Source of the DNA: Chryseobacterium sediminis | GTDB taxonomy: Bacteria > Bacteroidota > Bacteroidia > Flavobacteriales > Weeksellaceae | DNA: 64,000 nt | NCBI RefSeq assembly: GCF_008386505.1 | Contig: NZ_VUNZ01000004.1 | Location: 62,001-126,000 of the forward strand | Direction: 5' to 3' | In this document: positions 54,616 to 60,245 of the stretch, piece after piece | Layout: each line of letters begins with the position of its first letter | How positions within the stretch are numbered: position 1 is the stretch's first letter | The notes under the pieces: model-generated | Databases searched by the model: none | Seen by the model: only the letters and a program-made list of their open reading frames with translations | What the model was told of the DNA's origin: nothing | Translations under genes and position numbers: made by a program

Positions 54616-56302
54616 AATAAAACCTTTCCCGAAAAATAATTATCCCAAAAAGGGGCTTTTGATCAGAGGCTCTTCACCTGTGGTATGGCTTCAGGAAATG
54701 GAAATCCTTGGAATTAATTTAAGCCAGGTAAGATCTTATGCAATTCCGGCAGACAGTCCCAATGTCTTGTACGGTTGTTTCCTTGTTTTTACTAATGATG
54801 CTCCGCAGGAAATAGGTAGGAACACTTATTTTCAATGTGTGGATAACAGACTTTTTATCCCTGAAAATACGACTTTTTACCCCAAAATAAATCCGGAAGA
54901 CTGGGCACAGCTTGATTCCCGTTTTCTGGTAATGCATCCTGAATTCGGACTGGTAAAACTAACCGAAGAGATCGACTGGATTTCATTAATTCAACAGCCT
55001 GATATTATAGACGAAAACATCAGAAAACCACTGAATGGAGTTTCAATTCCTCAAAAAATTGAAAGCTATACCGTTGAAATAGATGACGAAAAAGTGATGG
55101 AAGCATTACAGCCAAAGCAAACCGAGGAAGAATGGATGAACAATCTACCATTTGACCTTAAAAAAGTGATGGCCGGAAATAAAAAAGAAATAGAAAAGTA
55201 CTTACAATACATTGAAAAATATCCTGAAAGAGCAGTAGAACTGGGCGTTTCTCTGGATGTAATGGGAACATCAAGAGGAGATGGCTTTGGCAAGTTTACC
55301 TGGCTGGAAGGATTATTTGGAGGAGGTTCCGGAAGTAAAACAGAAAGTGCAGGAACAAAAAATTTTCGCAGAATATTCTGGGCAGTTATTATTGCGGCTA
55401 TAGTTTTAAAGATTGCGTTGCCTTCAGATAAAAATAACACAGAACAGGAAGAAAATGCGGCCTCTTCCGGAAAAATTGAAAACAATGCTGCAAAAGCACC
55501 TTCCGATATGATTGCTTTCCAGTCCGGAATTTCGGAAATTGATCTGAAGATAGACTCTCTATATCATCAGGAAAGAAAAGAATTGTCCAAAGAGCTTATT
55601 CATGCCGGGATCATAGAATCCAAAACAAAAGAAGACAAAGAAAATTATAAAAAAGCCGGTGGAAGAGATGTAAGTGAAATAGGAAGAGACATCGGAAAGC
55701 TTGTGAATAAAGAAAAACAAAGCAGAGACTCTCTTAAAACCATTTATACCCAAAAGATCACAAAACATCTTGAACAAAACACCGAAAAACTGAAACGTAA
55801 AATTTCAGACTCCCTGAAACAATACACCAAAGGAAAACCTGTAAACGGAGAAGTCGTAAAATTCCTGCTGAAAAAGAGAAAAGCTTTGATGGCGGATTCC
55901 CTGGGAAAGCTTTACGGAACATTGGATATCATAGATCCTTCTTCTGCTTCCATCGACAAATCCAAAGTGAAAGGGATAGGTTCAGAAGGAACTCCATTGG
56001 AGAAAAAAGCCCCGGTTTCAGATATTATGTATATGGTTATCCTGATGATTGCAGGAGTAGGACTGTATTTGTTCTTATTTAAAAATAAATCGTTAAACCT
56101 TGGCGGTGATAATGTACCTGCATGGGTGAAATTTATTTTAATAGCAATCCTTGTAGCGATGCTGGTGTACCTATTTTATCCGTTGGTAAAAATGTTTGGC
56201 TACAACTGGTTTGTATGGGTTATGGTGATCTGTGTGATGCTGCTCCTTTATCGCTTGTTCAGAGAAGATAAAACTATTTTAAACTCCGATGATGATGAAT
56301 AA
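54605..56302 (+). CDS. Membrane-anchored component of the bpX-type system
   Basis: 565 residues. A soluble N-terminal domain (about 1-190) of the same strand-rich style as its neighbours, a first membrane helix (about 258-276), a long charged coiled-coil-like stretch (about 300-450), and three C-terminal helices (about 476-550). It would tether the ATPase complex to the inner membrane. Overlaps both neighbours. Confidence 0.65.
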   Translation: MELRIKPFPKNNYPKKGLLIRGSSPVVWLQEMEILGINLSQVRSYAIPADSPNVLYGCFLVFTNDAPQEIGRNTYFQCVDNRLFIPENTTFYPKINPEDWAQLDSRFLVMHPEFGLVKLTEEIDWISLIQQPDIIDENIRKPLNGVSIPQKIESYTVEIDDEKVMEALQPKQTEEEWMNNLPFDLKKVMAGNKKEIEKYLQYIEKYPERAVELGVSLDVMGTSRGDGFGKFTWLEGLFGGGSGSKTESAGTKNFRRIFWAVIIAAIVLKIALPSDKNNTEQEENAASSGKIENNAAKAPSDMIAFQSGISEIDLKIDSLYHQERKELSKELIHAGIIESKTKEDKENYKKAGGRDVSEIGRDIGKLVNKEKQSRDSLKTIYTQKITKHLEQNTEKLKRKISDSLKQYTKGKPVNGEVVKFLLKKRKALMADSLGKLYGTLDIIDPSSASIDKSKVKGIGSEGTPLEKKAPVSDIMYMVILMIAGVGLYLFLFKNKSLNLGGDNVPAWVKFILIAILVAMLVYLFYPLVKMFGYNWFVWVMVICVMLLLYRLFREDKTILNSDDDE

Positions 56303-57317
56303 ACAGAAATTTATAGACAAATTTATGGCCGCATTTGTACTGCTGGCCATGTTTAAGGTCATCGGAATTGTTGCCCAGCTATTTCATGAAAGCTTCTGGA
56401 GTGTGGTTGGCACATTAGGCATTTTCTTAATTGTAGCCTTTATCATTCTTCTTGTGATCACTTCCTTAAAAGATAAAGAACAAAACAACAGACATTCAGC
56501 AGGAAGAAAAGGCAGTGGAAGCAGCAGTTTCTATCTTGAAAATTCACTTTTTGACAGAATCCGGAGCAAATACGAAGAACTCGCCGAAAAATATATTGCT
56601 GAAAACGATTATAAAAAAGCAGCCAGAGTTTATATGAATCTGCTCCAGGATAATTACAGAGGTGCAAAAACACTTGAAAATGGTGGATTCTACAACGAGG
56701 CAGCCGTAGTATATCTTAAGAAACTGAACAATAAATCTGATGCAGCAGTTTGCTATGAAAAAGCAAAGCAGTACAAAAAGGCAATCGACCTTTATAAAGA
56801 AATGGAGCAGAAAGAAAAAGTTGGTGACCTTTATAAAGAAATCAATGATCTTAAAAATGCCCACCATTACTATCAAATAGTGGCAGATGACTATACAATC
56901 AATAATCAGATGGTGAAAGCTTCTTTGGTATACCGTAAAAAAATGGAAAAAGCTGAAGAGGCACAAAAAGTACTACTGAAAGGTTGGGAAGAAGACAGAG
57001 ATGCTTTCAATTGTCTGAATAACTATTTTGCCAATATCTTTGATGTTAAAAAACTGGAATCAGAAATACAGCATTTATATCAAAAAACTCCAACTCACAA
57101 AAAGATCACTTATCTGGAGGCTCTGAAATATGAATTCAAAAAAGATCCGAAATTGCAAACGGTAACCAGAAACATAGCCTATGAAATCATTGCTGAAAAA
57201 GTAGCCACCCGCTCAGAAATTGTTAATGAACTGAAATACTTTAACCCCGATGATGAGGTGATTCTGAAAGATATTTCGAGGTTCAAGACAGGAAGAAATA
57301 AAATGTTCAGGAATTAG
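56289..57317 (+). CDS. Membrane protein with TPR-like repeats, last gene of the bpX-type operon
   Basis: 342 residues. Two membrane helices near the N-terminus (about 10-60), then repeated helical hairpins of TPR type (AARVYMNLLQDNYRGAKTLE, AAVVYLKKLNNKSDAAVCYE, AIDLYKEMEQKEKVGDLY) over about 95-220. Three tandem ATGs at 56289, 56292 and 56295 are possible starts, all inside the end of the previous gene. Probably a scaffold. Confidence 0.68.
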   Translation: MMMNKQKFIDKFMAAFVLLAMFKVIGIVAQLFHESFWSVVGTLGIFLIVAFIILLVITSLKDKEQNNRHSAGRKGSGSSSFYLENSLFDRIRSKYEELAEKYIAENDYKKAARVYMNLLQDNYRGAKTLENGGFYNEAAVVYLKKLNNKSDAAVCYEKAKQYKKAIDLYKEMEQKEKVGDLYKEINDLKNAHHYYQIVADDYTINNQMVKASLVYRKKMEKAEEAQKVLLKGWEEDRDAFNCLNNYFANIFDVKKLESEIQHLYQKTPTHKKITYLEALKYEFKKDPKLQTVTRNIAYEIIAEKVATRSEIVNELKYFNPDDEVILKDISRFKTGRNKMFRN

Positions 57318-57324
57318 TTTTTTG

Positions 57325-57526
57325 TTGGAAGACCGCAAAGACGAAGGTCTTATAAATTTGTGTATAATTTTAAGACACCCAAAAATCAAAGATTGTCAGC
57401 AATGATTTATTAATTATGGCATTATTCAGAACAATATTATTATCGGTATTAAATTTTATCGGAGATAAAATCCTCGCGCCTTAAAGTAGATTTTTTTAAT
57501 AATATTTTGCGCCTTTGCGTATCCAA
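57325..57526. repeat. Inverted-repeat element downstream of the MoxR-bpX operon
   Basis: About 200 bp, related to the element at 48865. It shares ATTAAATTTTATCG(A/G)AGATAAAATC, the right end TTTTGCGCCTTTGCGT and the opening TTGGAA. It begins 8 bases after the stop codon of the last operon gene. No coding frame. Confidence 0.7.
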
Positions 57527-57573
57527 AACCTTCCAGAGATTGTGAATCTTATAAAATAATACCAAAAAAGATT

Positions 57574-57581
57574 TATCTTTG
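57574..57581 (+). promoter_or_regulatory. -7 promoter box of leader unit 1
   Basis: TATCTTTG (TAnnTTTG match) 12 bases before the ATG of the first all-20 leader ORF. No good TTTG at the right distance upstream. Confidence 0.45.
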
Positions 57582-57593
57582 CCCTAGAAAATT

Positions 57594-57722
57594 ATGACAA
57601 TACAAAGAGCACATATCAATGCAGAACTATTCGGAAGTCCTTCTAATAAAGGATTATTCGGACGTGATGAGGTGATATGGAATGAGGCGAAATGTGCTGA
57701 CTTTGGAAATTATTTACTGTAA
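57594..57722 (+). CDS. Leader-peptide-like small ORF 1 with all 20 amino acids
   Basis: 42 residues, ATG to TAA, beginning MTIQRAHINAELFG and ending GNYLL. Every one of the 20 standard amino acids occurs, including single Cys, Trp, His, Gln, Thr, Tyr, Val and Pro. It has no signal or membrane segment. A perfect terminator follows 30 bases after the stop. Codons 31-32 (GAGGCG, 57684-57689) are complementary to the 5' arm of that terminator (CGCCTC, 57756-57761). This is the layout of a transcription attenuator leader. Too short to have family support; the call rests on composition and structure. Confidence 0.6.
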   Translation: MTIQRAHINAELFGSPSNKGLFGRDEVIWNEAKCADFGNYLL

Positions 57723-57752
57723 ACTTGTAAAAAATTAATCAAAATACAACAG

Positions 57753-57781
57753 AAACGCCTCGATTTTTCGAGGCGTTTTTT
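57753..57781 (+). terminator. Terminator of leader unit 1
   Basis: An 11-bp perfect stem, AAACGCCTCGA pairing with TCGAGGCGTTT, loop TTTT, then a T run. From here to the next promoter (about 220 bases) I see only AT-rich sequence with no gene. Confidence 0.9.
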
Positions 57782-58007
57782 GTTTTTTAGGTCAGAAATT
57801 ATTTAGAATGAAAAAAAATAACCATAAACATGAAAATTTTTTAATAAACAATGAAACTTTAATACGATAAAATAGAGTGATAAGCAACCCAATGAGAGAC
57901 AGTCATTTAGGTAATTAGAATATCTGCAAAATATTGCGGACAGGAATTTTCTATTCCAAAAATTAAATATAATCAGTTGATTATCAATGGTTTAATTTGA
58001 AAATTTA

Positions 58008-58039
58008 TTTGCGGATTCCAAAAATTCATATTTACTTTG
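58008..58039 (+). promoter_or_regulatory. Probable promoter of leader unit 2 and the tRNA-like array
   Basis: TTTG at 58008-58011, a 20-base spacer and TTACTTTG at 58032-58039: a near-consensus flavobacterial promoter. The transcript would begin about 60 bases before the second leader ORF. It is the only such promoter seen before the array. Confidence 0.65.
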
Positions 58040-58109
58040 CAACCGAAAATTGAAAGCAACAGGTTTTCAGGATTCAATTAAAAATAATTTAGAAACAAAC
58101 AAAAATAAA

Positions 58110-58235
58110 ATGAAACAGTTACACAACATATTCAATCGATATTCAAGACTATTCGGACAGGAGCCGACAGGTGTTGCGTGTATTCTTGAAAGTGAAATTG
58201 TGGATAAAAGGTGCTTATATACGTGGGTCAGCTAA
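58110..58235 (+). CDS. Leader-peptide-like small ORF 2 with all 20 amino acids
   Basis: 41 residues, beginning MKQLHNIFNRYSRLFG and ending LYTWVS. It also contains every one of the 20 amino acids and uses several rare-type codons (CGA, AGG, CCG, CTA, TGC). A TTG at 58050 in frame could extend it, but the ATG at 58110 is preferred. Codons 34-36 contain AGGTGCTT (58209-58216), which pairs over 8 bases (one G-U) with AAGCGCCT (58261-58268), the 5' arm of the terminator that follows. It shares only the LFG stretch with leader 1, so the sequences are not simple copies. Confidence 0.6.
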   Translation: MKQLHNIFNRYSRLFGQEPTGVACILESEIVDKRCLYTWVS

Positions 58236-58259
58236 TGATCTCTTACGTTAAAATATATG

Positions 58260-58290
58260 AAAGCGCCTCCCGAAAAGAGGCGCTTTTTTT
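58260..58290 (+). terminator. Terminator of leader unit 2, two bases before the tRNA-like array
   Basis: A 10-bp perfect stem, AAAGCGCCTC pairing with GAGGCGCTTT, 7-base loop, then seven T residues. The first tRNA-like gene begins at 58293, so the array is reached only by read-through or antitermination if no other promoter exists. Confidence 0.9.
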
Positions 58291-58292
58291 AT

Positions 58293-58366
58293 GGTTTCTT
58301 TAGCTTATTTGGTAAAGCGCCGGTCTGTGGAACCGGAGAACAGGGTTCGATCCCCGGAGATACCCA
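58293..58366 (+). tRNA. tRNA-like, His(GTG)
   Basis: Anticodon stem CCGGT/ACCGG with loop CTGTGGA, D-stem GCTT/AAGC. The acceptor GGTTTCT/AGATACC has one mismatch and the T-stem CAGGG/CCCGG another, so it is degenerate compared with a housekeeping tRNA. Confidence 0.75.
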
Positions 58367-58374
58367 AAATATAA

Positions 58375-58451
58375 AATCTCATAGCTCAATTGGTTAGAGC
58401 ACCGGTCTTTTAAACCGGGGGTTGAAAGTTCAAATCTTTCTGGGATTACCA
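58375..58451 (+). tRNA. tRNA-like, Lys(TTT), CCA encoded
   Basis: A full cloverleaf: acceptor AATCTCA/TGGGATT (one G-T), D-stem GCTC/GAGC, anticodon stem CCGGT/ACCGG with loop CTTTTAA, T-stem GAAAG/CTTTC, 3' ACCA present. Confidence 0.88.
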
Positions 58452-58454
58452 AGC

Positions 58455-58530
58455 GGTTCCGTAGCTCAACTGGATAGAGCATGGGTTTTCTAAACCCAGG
58501 GTTAGAGGTTCAAGTCCTCTCGGAATCACA
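58455..58530 (+). tRNA. tRNA-like, Arg(TCT)
   Basis: Acceptor GGTTCCG/CGGAATC (one G-T), D-stem GCTC/GAGC, anticodon stem TGGGT/ACCCA with loop TTTCTAA, T-stem AGAGG/CCTCT. Complete fold, 3 bases after the Lys copy. Confidence 0.88.
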
Positions 58531-58534
58531 GAAA

Positions 58535-58592
58535 GGTTCATGGAAACTTTCCAATCCGGCTGTCTCCCGGAAAAGAAACAGAAGTGAACCCA
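58535..58592 (+). ncRNA. Minimal tRNA-like RNA, Asp(GTC), no T-arm
   Basis: 58 bases. Ends GGTTCA/TGAACC pair as a 6-bp acceptor. A first hairpin (TGGAAA/TTTCCA) stands for the D-arm, and TCCGG/CCGGA closes a 7-base loop CTGTCTC with T33 and anticodon GTC. The T-arm is replaced by an unpaired stretch of about 13 bases. It would probably be missed by standard tRNA finders. Confidence 0.6.
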
Positions 58593-58595
58593 AAG

Positions 58596-58669
58596 CTGGA
58601 AAGATAACGGTGGTTGTTTACCCGTCTTGGACGCGGGAGGTCGCAAGTTCGAATCTTGCTTTCCAGACA
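58596..58669 (+). tRNA. tRNA-like, Pro(TGG)
   Basis: Acceptor CTGGAAA/TTTCCAG perfect, T-stem GCAAG/CTTGC perfect, anticodon stem CCCGT/GCGGG with loop CTTGGAC. The D-arm is weak (AAC/GTT only). Confidence 0.8.
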
Positions 58670-58673
58670 ATTT

Positions 58674-58748
58674 GTTCCATTAGCATAGTGGTAAGTGCAT
58701 TCGGCTTTCTACCGAACGACAAGGGTTCGATCCCCTTATGGAATACCA
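58674..58748 (+). tRNA. tRNA-like, Glu(TTC) (1), CCA encoded
   Basis: Acceptor GTTCCAT/ATGGAAT (terminal G-T), D-stem GCAT/GTGC, anticodon stem TTCGG/CCGAA with loop CTTTCTA, T-stem AAGGG/CCCTT, 3' ACCA. Confidence 0.85.
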
Positions 58749-58750
58749 AT

Positions 58751-58826
58751 GATTTCGTAGCTCAAGTGGTTAGAGTGTCGGTCTGATACACCGAAGGTTG
58801 AAGGTTCGAGTCCTTCCGAAATTACA
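58751..58826 (+). tRNA. tRNA-like, Ile(GAT)
   Basis: Acceptor GATTTCG/CGAAATT (terminal G-T), D-stem GCTC/GAGT, anticodon stem TCGGT/ACCGA with loop CTGATAC, T-stem GAAGG/CCTTC. Body closely similar to the next (Asn) copy. Confidence 0.87.
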
Positions 58827-58828
58827 AT

Positions 58829-58902
58829 GATTTTGTAGCTCAATGGCAGAGCATCGGTCTGTTAAACCGAAAGTTGAAAGTTCGAGTCTTTCCAAAATCG
58901 CA
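58829..58902 (+). tRNA. tRNA-like, Asn(GTT)
   Basis: Acceptor GATTTTG/CAAAATC perfect, D-stem GCTC/GAGC, anticodon stem TCGGT/ACCGA with loop CTGTTAA, T-stem GAAAG/CTTTC. Confidence 0.88.
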
Positions 58903-58923
58903 GGTAACTAATTGTTAATTGTT

Positions 58924-59009
58924 TCCGGAGAAAAAGTAAAAGTTTGTCGAGAGCAGAAGATCTTTACGCCAAACACGGAAAATACAGACAGGCTTTTCTT
59001 CTCTCCGGA
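58924..59009 (+). ncRNA. Array hairpin RNA, copy 1
   Basis: Core 58938-58997: AAAAGTTTGTC ... GACAGGCTTTT closing stem with the conserved inner GAGAGCAGAAGATCTTTA. Here the stem is extended by TCCGGAGA/TCTCCGGA. Not a tRNA: no T-arm or anticodon arm. Confidence 0.65.
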
Positions 59010-59050
59010 TTAATTAAAAATTAAAGAATATCATTTATAAATTTTTAGGT

Positions 59051-59114
59051 AAAAATAAAGTTTGTCAAGCGCAGAAGTTCTTATATCAAACAAATTAAGA
59101 CAGACTTTATTTTT
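59051..59114 (+). ncRNA. Array hairpin RNA, copy 2
   Basis: AAAAATAAAGTTTGTC pairs with GACAGACTTTATTTTT over 16 bases (one G-T), enclosing AAGCGCAGAAGTTCTTATA. Followed 8 bases on by the Cys tRNA-like gene; its T run could also act as a terminator. Confidence 0.65.
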
Positions 59115-59121
59115 TTAATCT

Positions 59122-59205
59122 GATGGTTCGCCGAAGTGGAAGAGTCGGGGCGGTCTGCAAAACCGTTGTGTAAACTGAGTGGGTTTGAATCCCATAACCA
59201 TCTCA
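59122..59205 (+). tRNA. tRNA-like, Cys(GCA) (2) on a Tyr-like body
   Basis: Acceptor GATGGTT/AACCATC perfect, anticodon stem GCGGT/ACCGT with loop CTGCAAA, T-stem GTGGG/CCCAT. The variable region is about 12 bases and the D-region CGCCGAAG...GAGTCGGGG is nearly the same as in the Tyr copy that follows. Cys tRNAs are normally short-armed. Confidence 0.78.
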
Positions 59206-59284
59206 ATGTAAAAACTATAGAAGGTATAAGAATCTTTTATCAATGATCTTTTATCATCTATAGCAAAGAATATCCTTTATTAAT

Positions 59285-59353
59285 AAAAGAAAAAGGCTGT
59301 CAAGCGCAGAAGATCTTTAATCAAACATTCAATAAAGACAAGCCTTTTCTTTT
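59285..59353 (+). ncRNA. Array hairpin RNA, copy 3
   Basis: AAAAGAAAAAGGCTGTC pairs with GACAAGCCTTTTCTTTT, enclosing AAGCGCAGAAGATCTTTA. Lies between the Cys and Tyr tRNA-like genes. Confidence 0.65.
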
Positions 59354-59397
59354 TTGAAAGGAAAAATGAGGAATTACTTATTGCTCATAAAAAATCC

Positions 59398-59483
59398 GGA
59401 AGTACGCCGAAGTTGGAGAGTCGGGGCAGACTGTAAATCTGTTGCTTCATTGCTGAGTAGGTTCGAATCCTACTACTTCCACC
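59398..59483 (+). tRNA. tRNA-like, Tyr(GTA)
   Basis: Acceptor GGAAGTA/TACTTCC perfect, anticodon stem GCAGA/TCTGT with loop CTGTAAA, variable arm of about 14 bases, T-stem GTAGG/CCTAC. The class II layout expected of bacterial Tyr tRNA. Confidence 0.85.
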
Positions 59484-59486
59484 CAA

Positions 59487-59557
59487 CCACTGATAATGTA
59501 ATGGCAGCATGCAGGAAATGTACTCTTGTTGTTTAGGTTCGATTCCTGGTCAGTGGA
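59487..59557 (+). tRNA. tRNA-like, Thr(TGT), A at position 33
   Basis: Acceptor CCACTGA/TCAGTGG perfect, D-stem ATGT/GCAT, anticodon stem CAGGA/TCTTG with loop AATGTAC. T33 is replaced by A, and the T-stem TTAGG/CCTGG is weak (two non-standard pairs). Isotype by alignment to the Gln and Trp copies. Confidence 0.68.
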
Positions 59558-59562
59558 TTAAA

Positions 59563-59634
59563 GCTCTATTCGTCTAACGGTGAGGACGCCTGCCTTTCGA
59601 GCAGAAAACAAGGGTTCGATTCCCTTATAGAGTA
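59563..59634 (+). tRNA. tRNA-like, Glu(TTC) (2)
   Basis: Acceptor GCTCTAT/ATAGAGT (terminal G-T), D-stem GTCT/AGGAC, anticodon stem CCTGC/GCAGA with a mismatch at the outer pair, loop CTTTCGA, T-stem AAGGG/CCCTT. Unlike the first Glu copy in the D-arm and body, so not a recent duplicate. Confidence 0.82.
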
Positions 59635-59638
59635 CTGG

Positions 59639-59723
59639 ATGTGAATAGCTGGTCAATATTGAATTGATATAATACCATGAAAGTTCAGATTTTTTTTAAA
59701 AATTGACCAGTTACCATTCACAT
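59639..59723 (+). ncRNA. Long imperfect hairpin between tRNA-like genes
   Basis: ATGTGAAT and CTGGTCAAT pair with ATTGACCAG and ATTCACAT at the other end, broken by a small asymmetric bulge, with a loop of about 45 bases. Not a member of the five-copy family. Confidence 0.5.
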
Positions 59724-59742
59724 AAAAAAATGAAGAAAAGAG

Positions 59743-59797
59743 AAAAAGGTCTGTCAAGAGCAGAAGATCTTTAGTCAATAAAAATAGACAGCCTTTT
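59743..59797 (+). ncRNA. Array hairpin RNA, copy 4
   Basis: AAAAAGGTCTGTC pairs with GACAGCCTTTT, enclosing AAGAGCAGAAGATCTTTAGT. A/T-rich flanks lengthen the stem. Confidence 0.63.
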
Positions 59798-59827
59798 ACT
59801 TTTTTTAAACAAAATACATTAGGAAAT

Positions 59828-59902
59828 GAGAAAGGTTTGTCAAGCGCAGAAGATCTTTACAAACACTAGCAGGCATAGTTTATAAACAGACAGAGCTTTC
59901 TC
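59828..59902 (+). ncRNA. Array hairpin RNA, copy 5
   Basis: GAGAAAG pairs with CTTTCTC, and GTTTGTC partly with GACAGAG, enclosing AAGCGCAGAAGATCTTTAC and a longer variable part than in other copies. Confidence 0.6.
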
Positions 59903-59920
59903 AAACCTAAACACAATACG

Positions 59921-59989
59921 ATAAGTAATAAGCAATGAGAAATAAGTAATAATCAAAAGAGAAAATATTACTCATTACCAATTACTTAT
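59921..59989. repeat. AT-rich inverted repeat before the Leu tRNA-like gene
   Basis: ATAAGTAATAAGCAATGAG faces CTCATTACCAATTACTTAT; outer 9 and inner 6 bases pair. Probably a spacer or processing structure. Confidence 0.45.
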
Positions 59990-60006
59990 TATTTATAAAA
60001 AACGCT

Positions 60007-60082
60007 GCGGGAATGGTGGAATGGCAGACACTCTTGATTTAGGATCAAGCTTTTGGGGGTTCGAGTCCCTCTTCCCGTACCA
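60007..60082 (+). tRNA. tRNA-like, Leu(TAG), long variable arm missing, CCA encoded
   Basis: Acceptor GCGGGAA/TTCCCGT, anticodon stem CTTGA/TCAAG with loop TTTAGGA, T-stem GGGGG/CCCTC, ACCA. D-region resembles Leu tRNA, but the variable region is only about 5 bases where Leu tRNAs have a long arm. Confidence 0.8.
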
Positions 60083-60168
60083 AAATATAAACGATAAGAG
60101 ATTAATGATAATTGATCAATGATTGCCAGGCAATTCATCACTTATCAATCATCGCTGATCAATGATAA
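60083..60168. repeat. Array spacer repeat, copy 1
   Basis: AATATAAACGATAAGAGATT followed by GATAATTGATCAATGATTG, also found after the Phe copy. It can fold on itself through AATGATTG and CAATCATC. Confidence 0.6.
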
Positions 60169-60170
60169 CC

Positions 60171-60245
60171 GGAAGAGTGGTGTAGAAGGTCTGCACGTTA
60201 GTTTGAAAAACTAAAGGTACAGGTTCAATTCCTGTCTGTTCCACA
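60171..60245 (+). tRNA. tRNA-like, Phe(GAA)
   Basis: Acceptor GGAAGAG/CTGTTCC with one G:G mismatch, anticodon stem TTAGT/ACTAA with loop TTGAAAA, T-stem ACAGG/CCTGT. D-arm weak (GTG/CAC). Confidence 0.78.

Noticed and set aside
58300..58786. Several short ORFs on both strands over the tRNA-like array
   Set aside because: They run across two or more tRNA-like cloverleaves and have no protein features; they are by-products of tRNA sequence.
58924..59902. The repeated AAGCGCAGAAGATCTTT segments as a CRISPR array
   Set aside because: Only five copies with irregular distances and tRNA-like genes between them; each copy has its own closing stem, and no cas genes are near.
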